The notes beneath the pieces are model-generated. The model did not search any database, had not been told where the DNA came from, and worked only from the letters and a program-made list of their open reading frames with translations. The translations under genes were made by a program, and so were the position numbers. Source: Sitta carolinensis (lineage: Eukaryota; Chordata; Aves; Passeriformes; Sittidae). From it: a stretch of 64,000 nucleotides of DNA. Numbering within the stretch: position 1 is the first letter of the stretch; each line of letters begins with the position of its first letter. Of the stretch, positions 1 through 11,290 are shown piece after piece. The DNA is taken from assembly GCA_032173965.1 (NCBI GenBank), contig CM063283.1, forward strand, positions 38,809,743 to 38,873,742, in the 5' to 3' direction.

Positions 1-235
1 AAAATGTAGAGGGAAGTCTGGGAATGTAATCAGTGCTCTCAAACACATTGCTGTCCTCATGTTAGCTTCGAAAACCTGATCCCCTGCCAAGGAACCTCAT
101 TGAAAACTTTAGCGTGCTCACTTCCATTTGCGAACTTTTAAGATGTGAACTAGAATATATTTTAAGGTTTGCAGACCATAAGAGAAATGGACCTACTGTA
201 GAGACTAGCAAAAGGCCACCAAGGTCTTTGAGGGA

Positions 236-490
236 CTGAAGCATCTCTCCTATGAGGAAAAACAGAGATGGCACTGTTCAGCCTAGATCACCTCAGGGAT
301 AGCTTATCAATATATATGAATACAAGACCGATGGGTGTAAAGAGAATGGAGCCAGGCTCTTCTCAGTGGTGCCCAGGAAGAGGAACCAGAGACAATGAGA
401 ACAAGCTGAAGTTCCATCTTAGCATCAGGAAACTTTATTTTTACTGTGGGTGTGACTGAGCACTGGCACAGGTTGTCCAGAGATGTTGTG
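236..490 (+). mobile_element. CR1 LINE 3' region, 5' piece of a split copy
   Basis: The segment follows the CR1 3' untranslated pattern. It shows a diverged 'gaggaaaaacagagatggc' stretch, then the 'ggagccaggctcttctcagt' and 'gtgcccaggaagagg' blocks, 'gttccatcttagcatcagga', and 'gcactggcacaggttgtcca'. CR1 is a non-LTR retrotransposon that usually inserts 5'-truncated, so only the 3' end is present. The match stops at 490 in the middle of a conserved CR1 block and resumes at 742, so this is the left half of one insertion. Many substitutions suggest an old copy. No open reading frame survives. Confidence 0.85.
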
Positions 491-741
491 TGAAGGAGAA
501 CATGCAACTGAAACCACAAATGATTCCAAGCACCACTGCCTTGTTGTTCTTCTGCATAACCTTTATGCCATTAATCTTAGATGCATTACCCCTCTCTACC
601 CTGTGTGATTGATCCATACATCTCAGCATTTCATGTCTCTTTACCTTCAACACTGCTCACCTGTCCTACACAGCTGTAGTCTATTAGAGATGAGACTTCT
701 CAGCAGCCCCATTCCAAATCACTGCAAACTGTGTGCCTATA
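491..741. mobile_element. 251-bp insertion inside the CR1 copy
   Basis: This sequence interrupts the CR1 3' end exactly where CR1 should be continuous. The hexamer gttgtg occurs on both sides (485-490 and 742-747), which fits a 6-bp target-site duplication. The insert begins TG but ends TA, not the CA expected of a retroviral LTR, and I see no poly(A) tail. A short class II (6-bp duplication) solo LTR with a mutated end is my leading guess. I do not recognise the family. That it is an insertion is well supported; its identity is not. Confidence 0.5.
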
Positions 742-883
742 GTTGTGGTGTTCATATCCTTGGAGATATTAAAAAAAATCCTGAATCAAAAAATCAGGGC
801 AAGGGACTCTAGGTGACCCCTCTTGAGTAAGGTTGTTTAAGAAGAGATCTCTTTCAGCGTCAATAATTTTGTGAATCTGTGAT
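742..883 (+). mobile_element. CR1 LINE 3' terminus, 3' piece of the split copy
   Basis: CR1 homology resumes with 'atccttggagatatt', continues through 'ctctaggtgacccctcttga' and 'agagatctctttcag', and ends in the diagnostic 'gtgaatctgtgat' tail near 883. CR1 elements end in short 8-bp-type repeats of this kind rather than poly(A). Together with 236-490 it makes one 5'-truncated insertion on the plus strand. Confidence 0.85.
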
Positions 884-3800
884 ATGAAAGGCAGATCTTG
901 AAATCAAAGTCTCATACTTCATAAGAAAACCAAAATTATTACTCCATTCCATGAAGAATTTTATCCTTCTGTATAAATTAAAAGTATTCAGAGCATGTAA
1001 GCATTACTTTGGAAAGATAGTCTAAGACTGTACTGAAAATGCTGATAAATAATGGTGTGGCTAGGACTCAAGAAAATTTTTGGTATGTGTAGTCATTTTT
1101 TTCCAAGTAAGATTTGGAGGAGGGGGCTGGTAAGGGAATGTTCTGAACACAAGTATGGCCATCTCTAACATCTTTTTCCCTCTTGAACTCAGTGTCACAA
1201 ATGTTTGTGGACATGGACAAAAAAATCAAGCAATCAATAACTTGTGGCATAGCAGTGTCAATAAAGCTAGAGCTTGTTAGTGATTGCTTAGCAATTTTCT
1301 AAATATAGCACAATGCCGTAACTAGGTAGCAAAAAAGACCTAAGAGTGAAGTTTCTCATCTTAGGAAAAAATTTTTAGGCTTCTTTTATGCTTGGGTGAT
1401 TTTCTTTTAAAGGTCATGTGTTCAGGGCACCTATCTCTAAACTCATACGGTTCAGAAATTTAAGTGGCTTGTCTAAGCTAACAGTTCAGCTGCCTTAGGT
1501 TTCTGCTCTGTAGCTTCTATTGCCAGTTACAGCTTCCATTTCAACACTTTGTTTTGAGCTAGGTTAACCTTAGCAATGTTGATAGATGCCATGTCTCTCA
1601 GTGTAAAAAAACCCGTCACCCTGTCTGCATCCTTTATAGCTGAAACAGTAAAATCTGTTGACTATAAAAAGATACAGACAGAGTTGGAGTAAGAGTTACC
1701 TGTGTTTTCCTATACTTTGCTATAAAGAGAGGCTTCCTGTGATCTGGTGATAAACTTATTTGTACAGAAGTGACTGGACTAAAGCCCTGTGTGAGAAAGA
1801 AATAGCAAGCTGCAATAGAAAAAAAAAAAGGAAAAAAAAACCCCAAAACACAAAGGGGAACAATGTATAGAGATACACAGACACAAAAAAATTGTTTTCA
1901 GTGTCATTTCAACATAGCGCTTTTTGAGCTAAGTGTTAGAACTATGTGGAAAAGGGATAGAGATTGTGAAAAAGAAAAATGTAAAGACCAGTGGCATTTT
2001 GTTTTCTCGTTGATTCTAGCCTTATTGTGACCCTGTCTTCAGAGAAAGATGTTGTATAATCCTTAAATAACTTTGTAACATCTCACTCAGCAAAATATTC
2101 TAAAATATTGCTACCATTATCTCACACTGGCTGATCACTTAAATTTGAAAACTACTTAGAGGTAAATTGGAGATGGATTTGCTAGTTTTTTCTTTTTCAC
2201 AACATCCTTAAAAATTGAGACTATAGATTCGAAAAACACTTAATTCTATGACAATAGTCTAACACCACTCTTTATCATTAAGACACTGAAAAAAAGACAA
2301 CTGATGGCCAAGTTGTTTTAACATAAGATTTATAGTTTAATAGCAGATGTGTCAGGAATATTAAATTGTTGCAATATGGTTGCATCTTTGTATTACCATA
2401 ACAGGGAAAAAACAAAGACTGAAAATTAATAAAATATTTTCTTTCCTGCTTTTTGTATTTTAAAATTTTTTGTTAATAAAGAAGAACATTCTAAGAAGTG
2501 GTATTAAATTCTTGCCACACTTCATTCAGATTTTAACAAAGTCATCTCTAAATATTGTGATTCTTGCATTGATTTTAGTGGAATTTGAATAAAAATTTAC
2601 TTCTGGATGAAACAGATAAGAAACCTGAAGTAAAAAAAAAAGTCAGTCCTGTATGAAACATCCTTAGAGATGAAAATAGACTTGGAACTGTCTGTGAAAC
2701 AAACTGAACAATAGAAATGTGATTCTAAAACTCTTTGAAAATAAACAGCAAAATTATCTTCTATCTTGGTGTTAAATAAAGTAGCATGAGGTATATTATT
2801 AATAAAGGCAACACACAGTTACTAAGGATGCATCATTGTAAGCAGCCATGTAAATAACAAGCCCATGAAAGATTATTCACTATGATTTGGGAAAGAGAAC
2901 AGAAACAGGACAGAAAGATTTACATAAAAAAATCATAAAATCATATCAGCATTTCTATATTTTCCAAAATCACATAAACTTATTAAAACCTTGGTTCCTT
3001 TTCATATTATTTTTAAAACTTCTTTTAGAAAATCTTATTTTCCAAACAAATACATTATGCAAACATCCAGTTCCCATGAAATAAACTGATTAAACATCTT
3101 TCATAAATAATGTTTGATTTTTATTACTTAATTCTGTCTTAAGAAGCACAGACATTCTGACCTGCTACGGTCACACTTGTTTTTCTTCCCTGTTTTGCTT
3201 GTCCCCTTTCTTTTCCAGAAGTGCCACTGGCAAACCACTGCTGCTCAGTGTGCTGAAGAAAAGCTGTCTTTCTTACCATGTGTTGCTCACACTGGTAAAG
3301 TGTGCATTAGACTGCAATTTTTTCCATCCATTACAGTATCTATGGCATTTCTCAGACTGGGAAGGTAAAAATCCCTTTATTTTGATATTCTTTTTACTAA
3401 GCTTAGCATTCAGAATCACTCTTATTTTTATGAGAGCGAATTGAAAACAACTTGGGAATTAATGTGAACATATATTAGAGTGGGAGGAATGTCAGTTTCT
3501 GAGTTAAGTGTATCAGGTGATATATGTCAATTATGGCAAGCATTTTCTTCAGGGAAAAGGAAGAGCTGTATCAGTAGTCTAATAGCAGACTGAAGCTGAA
3601 GCAGTCTGTGTAGAAATTCTTTGCTTGGTGGTGTTGGGCTAACTTTTTAGATGTGTATGTACATAGGAATTACCTTGGTCATTTCTTTGCAAAACATTGT
3701 GGAAGAGAAGCATCTTAAATTTTTGGAGGTCAAGTGTAGCAATAACTAAGTTTTTGAAGGTAACTTCTGTTTTTTCTCAACTTCTGTCTTTTTTATTTTT

Positions 3801-4091
3801 TGTTTCTTTTTAGTAGTTATGAAACACCAGAAGAACTGGAACTTCACTTTAAACACATCTGCTGTATTATCTAATCCCAAAACTAAGCTTAGACTGGAAA
3901 ATAATAAACATTTTTTGGGTCAGATTTTACCTCTACTGTTCATCTCGTTCTACTGCTGAAGTCAGAAACAGTTCAATCTACACAGTTGTATGTCTCTTTA
4001 TCCTTAGAGAGATTCTTGGTGAAAGTACCATCCCCTGACTCATCCTAGATGAGGGCAGGCAGGCAATAATTCCAGGGGCCAAGTAGGCATG
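884..4091. other. AT-rich unique DNA, no gene seen
   Basis: There are only short open frames, none with a recognisable domain. The two overlapping frames at 3177-3444 have low-complexity hydrophobic translations and no supporting context. Short A runs (for example 1819-1840) are present. I see no identifiable interspersed repeat, RNA gene or splice-bounded exon. Confidence 0.6.
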
Positions 4092-4168
4092 TGTTGTGGT
4101 TTAATCCATCAGACAGCTAAACGCCACACAGCCCTTTTCTTATTCTCCTCCAGTGAGATAGTGAACAC

Positions 4169-4217
<49 letters not shown>

Positions 4218-4639
4218 GATGCTTTTATAGGTTGAGATAAAGACACTTTAAGAACTCAAAAAAAAAAGCAAAATAATTGTTATGGTAAAAGAATACACAC
4301 AGTAAGTGCTGCAATATCCAATTTGCTACCACCCACTGACAGAGCAGTGTGCTACCACCCCTGGCCAACTCCCTGCAGTTTTTTCAGCATGACTTTCTAT
4401 GCTGTGGAATATTCCTTTGGGTCAGCTGTCCTGGCTATGCTCCCTCACAAATTCTTCTGCACTCTCAGGTCTCTTGTCAGCAGGGCAGCATAAGAAGCTA
4501 AAAATCTTGATTTAGTGAAAGCACGGCTCAGCAGCAACTAAAACATCTGTGTGTGTTATCAATAATTATTATAATCCTACATCCAGAACACAGGACTATA
4601 CCAGCTGCTAGGAAAATTAATCAAGCCCAAACCAGGACA
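4092..4639 (-). mobile_element. Solo LTR, songbird ERV family A (old copy)
   Basis: On the plus strand the element begins 'tgttgtggtttaatccat' and ends 'cccaaaccaggaca', so it has TG...CA ends. Internal landmarks shared with the copies at 26178 and 29151 are 'gttgagataaagaca', 'gggtcagctgtcctggct' and 'ctcagcagcaactaaaacat'. In this family the sense orientation is the minus strand, because the TATA box and ATTAAA-type polyA signal are readable on that strand in the 26178 copy. The 5-bp flanks gcatg (4087-4091) and gcttg (4640-4644) match at four of five positions, which fits a decayed target duplication. No internal retroviral genes adjoin it, so it is a solo LTR. Confidence 0.8.
4175..4215. 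repeat. Poly(A) run of 41 within LTR
   Basis: This is an uninterrupted run of adenines inside the family-A LTR at 4092-4639. Related copies in this window lack it, so it is either a local expansion of an A-rich spot or the tail of a small retroposed insertion whose body is not visible. Confidence 0.95.
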
Positions 4640-5471
4640 GCTTGTATGTCTCCTACTACTTTTAGAAGCCTCCATTTTCTTTCCTATGTCCTTCATGTTT
4701 AGCAAAATGTCATTCAGATTCACTTATCCATGATTAAGAAAACAGTCTTTCTTCTTGATCCCACTGAAGCCTCAGAAAAATAATATGTCACTAATGGAGT
4801 TTTCTTGTTACCAGTTCAGATTTCCTTCTTTAACAGCACTTCAGCATCTGAATGCACATCCATTAGTCACCTTGAATTCCTGTTAAGAGTTGTGTACTCC
4901 ATTAACCCACAAAACATTCTCCTCTCTACTCTGAACAAATGTTATTAAAGAGTTGAAAGGAAAGTGCCTCTAGTACACTGACCATGTAACAGAGTGTGCA
5001 CTCCCTGCATTTCTTATTTTCACAGTGGCTTTATGACATGGAGAAAACATAAATCACAAATCTTTTGTAAAAGCCAATTGCACCCTTGACTGAAAAGTAA
5101 ACAATAAGGGATTCTACCTACACAAAAGGATAAAGGCTAGTGTGCCAAAGGTCTTTCAGATTCTTTCAGGAGGTAAATTAATTGATCAAGGGTGGGAGAT
5201 TTTTGTAAAGGTATATCCATCAGTAGGTGACTGCTAAACCTTTTCATTTAGGAAATAGAACCTCATGAAGAACTTGCACAAGACATTCTCACTATAGGTG
5301 AGTATCGCAGCATTATGTGACTGATGAACCAAATAGATTGCGTGATTTCTTCATTAATGCTGCAGTGAACACAGCTTAGTATGTTTCCAAATTGACAATG
5401 TTCTTAGTCCAGCTAGAATATTCCATATTTACAAATATGTACCAAGATAGGCAACCCACTCATATCCTGGG
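4640..5471. other. Unique DNA between two LTRs, no gene seen
   Basis: This is AT-rich sequence with no open frame of note and no recognisable repeat. It separates two unrelated LTRs and is not a retroviral interior. Confidence 0.55.
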
Positions 5472-5599
5472 TGTTGGCGGCTGGGGCTGCAGGGCAGCCT
5501 CTGTGAGGGACTGCCAGGGCCCAGCCTTGTCCAGCTGAGGAGGGGACTGATAGAGCAGCTTGGTTAGCACCGGCATCCAGCCAGGGTCAGCCCACCACA
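5472..5599 (+). mobile_element. Internally deleted ERVL-type LTR (128 bp)
   Basis: A GC-rich island in AT-rich DNA starts 'tgttggcggctggggctg' and ends 'gggtcagcccaccaca', again TG...CA. The last ~75 bp ('gtccagctgaggagggga', 'gatagagcagcttgg', 'gccagggtcagcccacca') match the 3' end of the long LTR at 32653-33700. The first ~50 bp look like the opposite end of the same family. About 0.9 kb of LTR middle, including promoter and polyA region, is missing. I see no clear target duplication. Confidence 0.7.
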
Positions 5600-8500
5600 A
5601 CCACTTTTCTGTTCTTTCACATGATTTCTTCTACTTACTAAGGAATAATATAATATATGAATAAAAAAAAATATACATGTATGATTAAAGCCCTATAGAT
5701 TATGAGCAGAGGAAGATAGCAATTCTGTATTTGTTTCTCTTGCTGGATAGGTGGCTGATGTGAAAACACTGCTATTTATGTCAGAACATTAGCAATGAAA
5801 GACTTGCAAAGACAGCATCAGAGTAGTGATATGCCACAAAGGCACTTCAGTCTCAAAAAAGACACCAAAAGAGCCATTCAAGGATTAAAGACATTTTGAA
5901 TATAAACAAGTTTATTATTGAAGTATCAATTATTGCATGCATCAAAACAACCAAATAAGGGTTACGCTACAACTGGTAACATCAAAGCAAAAGATAACTC
6001 TAATTTTGGTCGAATACTAGCACAAAAAACATTTTAATGGAGTCTGTTTATCAGTTCCTGTGTTTTCTTCTAAGAAGCTTCTTTATCCCCCATGGTAATA
6101 GCTGCTGAGTGCCATGAACATTTTGAGTGATGTCTTATTCAAGAGGGAGAAAAAAAGTTTGTGCAGAACCATGTGCCTCTCTAAAATGAAAAATTGTTTT
6201 TAAGTGTAATATTTGTAATACAATGCATCTGTATGTAAACAGTATATATGTATGTACCTGTGTATACATATTTGCATATACATAGCCGATGTGTCTATGC
6301 ACAAATTTTAATACAAAAATCTTTATACTTTGAAGACAAATATGAAGACAGGGTGCTTACTTCCAAAAATGAATAATCTGTAAACCAGATTGGAAATCCC
6401 TTTATCAGGGTACCTTTGCCACACACATAACCCATCCCATTAATCTCCACAGAAATGTCTGTCATTGTAAATACTTGAAGTGAGTCAAGACTTGGCTGCT
6501 TGGCAATACGCATGCACTTGTCATGTCATCTGTACTACACTTTATAGGGGAGGGAATGTAATTTGACCTTTATTTCCTTAGTCTTTGAGAATAAATTAAC
6601 ATTAAATTTAAAAGATAAATGGCATTGTAAGTATAGGTTATGCTGAAAAGATTTTTCATCTATGTCAGCTTGCTAAATACTATTTGTGCATAATACTAGC
6701 ACATAAACTCTCACAAGTCCTTCTTCTTTTCCATATTCAGACTATATTCCAAGTAATAAAATTGTAATGTGTTTTGTGGAAAAATGCTTTCATCTAAACC
6801 AAAATAAAATTAATATTGATCAATAAACACGTATCTGTTAATCAAAAGAAAAAAAGGAATGAAGGATAACATCAATTAACAAACATAACTTGTCAGTTTA
6901 TTGCCTTTTTTTCTCCCAGCTTCAATTGTTGTTGCTGATAAAAAACCCCCTAGATCTTATCAAACTTTACAAGCCAACTTCACTTTTCTAAGACAGAATT
7001 ATTTATTTCACTTTTCATGCCCGGTCCCATGGGAATTCGTGTCTTAAGTGCCAAAAGAGTACCATATACAATGACATCTATGCTAGAGACATCCATATTT
7101 TAGAGGTTAAAGTGAGTTCATGTAGTTCTCATTTAACTGTATTCTGGTACTATCTTTAGCTGATAAAATTTATGGAAGGTTGTTTGTTGACTGAAAGTTC
7201 TATGTATCTGTTTTTTTAACTTGCTATTATAAAGATTACCTCATTCACCTGTGAGTAATATGATTTTGGAGCTTTTTTTCCTTATGGGTTATGACAGCAT
7301 TTCCATAGCTGCACTTTTCTTTCCAGTATCTATCTTGTATTATCCCTCATAACAGTGATGCTCATAACTGCCAATGGCTGTCTGTTTTGTATGTATTGTT
7401 GAATTCACACTCGCTAGCAAATGCTGAAATAGATGGGAACAAATCTGTAAGATAATAACTAAACAATTACTAAGTCCAGCCAATTAAGTGATACAAAAAG
7501 AAAACAAATAAGGATAATTCTCATCTGTTAGTATATTTACATTCATTTAGAGTAGGGGTGCAATTTGAAAGTCAGACTTTTTAAATTGGCTGGTCCTTGT
7601 TCTGCCTAAACTGTTGTGTGAGTTCAAGCAACTCACAAGACAGCTGAGTGTTGATATTTATATAAAAGAGAAAATGGTTCTCATAAAACTGTGTGATATC
7701 TGTATCATGCTTTGACTAAGTATTTATTTGAAATGCTTTGTGAACCTACTTGAAAATGTCTATGTTTATGGAAGCTTTGGATTCTCATTTCTTTTCTCCA
7801 GATTTGTGGTGTTTTCTCTACTTTTGAGTTCTGTATTATGCTATTACCGAATGTGAAGAGACTTCACCATCTTATGCTGTGCAAGTATTGAGAAGTCAGA
7901 AGTCATACTTAAGTACCCAACACTTAGAAAGGTAAAATATTTAAATATGGTTTGGGAACAGTGCATATGCTATTTTTTCTCTTTTAATGAGAAGACCTCC
8001 TTCACAAAGTAGAATAATATTCAGCTTTCCAGATTTCCCATATTTACTGACAAGTTGTACTTTTAACAATGAACAGTATATATTTAGCTTTTGTGATATC
8101 CAGAAACTGTCTGAAAAAATTAATTTTCCATAAAAAGGAACCACAAATGAGAACAATTTACCATAAACAAAAACAAGCAGTTGTAATAGAACATCTTGAA
8201 AATTACTTGAAAAAGAAAAATCTTTGCACCTTATGCTACACTTTTAGCTGTGCTTTCATTGCTTTCAAGATAAAATTTTTTCTTGTACTAACATTGTAGC
8301 ATACCACTGCATTTACTCTGTACAACTGAAAGCTATAGTAATCTTTATTAAAGTAATTAGCATATAAAGATAAGATACCACCTACTTCAGTATGACTGAA
8401 TTTCAATACTGCTATTTTGGAAAACAAAAGGCTCTATTAATGTCTTTAGTATCATTCTATTACTTTAAATTAGTTTCAGTATAAGACTGATTTACATTAT

Positions 8501-11220
8501 TGTATTTTTAAAAAATAAAATTAGTATAACAAAAGTAAACACTGTAAGAAAGGTCTAAAATATTGCAAAGTTATCTAGCACCAAAAAAAAAAAAAAAAAA
8601 AGGTGTGGGGGAGAGAGGGTGTATATTTATGTTTTCCACTGCATTGTTTTCACTGATAAATAAATGCTTTTCATAGAAAATATTTAAAAAAAACCCCAAA
8701 ACCCAAACAATATAAACAAAACAAAACCTCCACAGTGAAGGAAAACAAAATAGTTTTGGCTGTGATCATCTGGCAGTATTTTCCCTGTCTTACCTCTTGT
8801 TAGTTAACATCTATTATTTCCTGACTACGTTTAAAGTGCTTAATTATAGGACCTATATTTAAAAATCAAACAAACAAACCTAAATTCAAACCTAAACCAA
8901 GAAAAGGATCACTAGCCATTTTAGTCTTTTGCAATCTGTGGAAAGACAGGAACTTTCATAAACTTTGTCAGTATAAAACCTGAAATATCTTCTGAAGGTA
9001 TTAAACCCTCTTCATTTACTACTAAAAAACCTAACATAAAATACTACTAAATTTACATACTGTACATTAACATATAAAGTTGGATGGGATTATCCCAGAC
9101 CCTGATAATGAATTCTATTACCTTTTTTTATAGTAAATTTAATATTATTCATATAGAAGAATATTCAATAAAATTTGATAGCTTCATTATATTGGGTGAA
9201 TTGGGCCTTTCTTATGGACTGTCATTGTACAGACCAGAACATACATGCCACAATGGCTGTCTTTTTCAATGTTTGCTTTCAAATATGTAAATTATGAACC
9301 AAACCATATTTGTTTGTGCCCCTGTATCTTCACAAATAATATAATTCTCAATTATCTCTCCCAAAATGACAACTTTTATGTACTTTATTTTTAGACATAT
9401 TTGAACAAACTAATTCCATGAATTTTCAGTTTCAGTTTCCAAGAGTCCATTTTTTTTACCTCATTTCTAGTTTAACTTAAGGGAATGCAGACTGCACTTT
9501 AAAGAGTCTAAAGAATCATGAGCAATAAACAAATGATCTCATATAAAATCTAGCAACCTGAGTTCCCCTTGAATTTTTGTTTTTATTTTTCTGTCTAAGA
9601 AGTAAGCATCATTCTTATTTATAAATGTGATCTGCTGAAAGAACAGGAAATCATTCCAACCCAGCCTTATAAACAATAATATAGAAAGTTATAACTTTTT
9701 TGTAGTTAATAAGAAAAACCTATAAAAAGAAAGATCTGGCCTTCAACTTCATATAGACATGATTTTTTTTCTAGAGCTTAACCAGGAGTGTAAAAATTTT
9801 TAAATTCTTCTTTTTTGTACCTTGCCCTTAATTTCTACATCTTCAATTTGCACATGAAAAACTTTACAAAAATCAGTTCCCTATCATTTTGGTATATAAA
9901 TGCATAGCTCCTAAGGAGTCTGTATTGTAAATGTACACAGGGTAAAATTGTGCTTCCTTACAAAATGGCTTGCTCTGTTCAGCAGGAAAATGTCAACAAC
10001 AAACACCAGAAGTCTCCGTATGCATGTTTGTCTCCCCAGACAATGCTAACCATGTTGAGAACAATACAGCTGCAATCTCTGCACTGAAGCCAGTGTGAAA
10101 TCTACAGATTAGAACACAGAAAGAAAATATGCCATAGACCAGATCCTCACATGGTGTAAACTGTCATTTCACTGTGTGAGTAACTGGAGTATGATGTTTT
10201 TCACCAGCTGAAGGTCTTCCCACAGTATTTTGGAGTTTCTTGAACAGGAAAACTAACATTGATCACACAGGGAGCTGCTCTAATTGAATGTTTCTCTGCT
10301 TTTGAATGCAACACCAACACACAAAGCAAAACAACACTGAAGACTCAGGTACTTTCCCCTTTCTTTTCACTAGGAATAGTAAATAGATTGAAGCATGTAT
10401 ATAAAAATACTTTGGACAGCTCTTTATGAGGTGGCCAAAACTAATAATAGAGGTTCAGGTAGTCGAATCCTTTGTTCATCAGCAGTTTTTGGTATGTGCT
10501 TATTTTGAAGCATGTATAGCATCGAAACCAGTAGAATAATCCTGGGTTTAAAGTTGGAAGAAGTTGTATACCTGATTTGCTAAAATAGATCTTATATATA
10601 ATGATTCCAAAGTTTTTGCTAAAAATTTTGGGTGCAACTTGGTTTTCATTTTGCAGTATTGACTAGTTTGTTAATTTTCCAAGATGAAATAGACTATTGC
10701 TGTCCATTTTATGTATACTTCACGCATAGGTAGAAAATTGATGCAGAAAGACACTAACTGTCCATTGTCAGGGCAATATGGGGTTTCCATAGCTTTCTAG
10801 CTTCCTTACATGCATTCACCACACTTGCAATTTTTCTTCATCCTTAGTTAGCATTGTCATGTGTAAAACATATATTTAACATATTGAATTTTATAAAATA
10901 TTATTGATACTTCTTAAATTATTCTGAGACTAATGGTGTAAATCTCCTTTAGACATTCTTCATTTTCTTTGTCTAAAGCTTACTTCTTTATCTGGGATAA
11001 TTTGTAAAATTATGGTTCAAGGAAATATGTTTACCAAAACAACAGATGTTTTCAGGCCAGATTGCAAAACAAAATTATGTTTCTTTATTCAGTGTCTTCG
11101 ATTAATACATTTTACGAGTTTCTATTTGTGGATATCTTTTACCAAAATTTTTCAGTTTCTATGTGCTCCAAGTGTTTCTTAGCATTGCAACAATGAAATG
11201 ATGCTGGGATTATTTTATGT
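5600..11220. other. Long AT-rich unique stretch, no gene seen
   Basis: This is over 5 kb with no recognisable transposon, RNA gene or coding exon. The open frames at 6295-6513 (-), 7941-8156 (-), 8069-8299 (+), 8236-8427 (-) and 9084-9290 (+) are AT-driven and overlap one another, and I recognise no domain in them. Low-complexity spots include the A run at 8583-8601 and the A/C-rich stretch around 8690-8730. Confidence 0.55.
8583..8601. repeat. Poly(A) run (19)
   Basis: This is an uninterrupted run of 19 adenines followed by 'ggtgtggggg'. No retroposed body is recognisable next to it. Confidence 0.9.
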
Positions 11221-11290
11221 AGATGCAGATGGAGAATGTAGATATAGATGTAGATGATGTAGATGTAGATGTAGATGTAGATGTAGATGC
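11221..11290. repeat. TAGATG hexanucleotide microsatellite
   Basis: Hexamer repeats of gatgta run through this 70-bp segment. Units are imperfect at the left edge and become perfect over about the last 30 bp. Confidence 0.9.
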
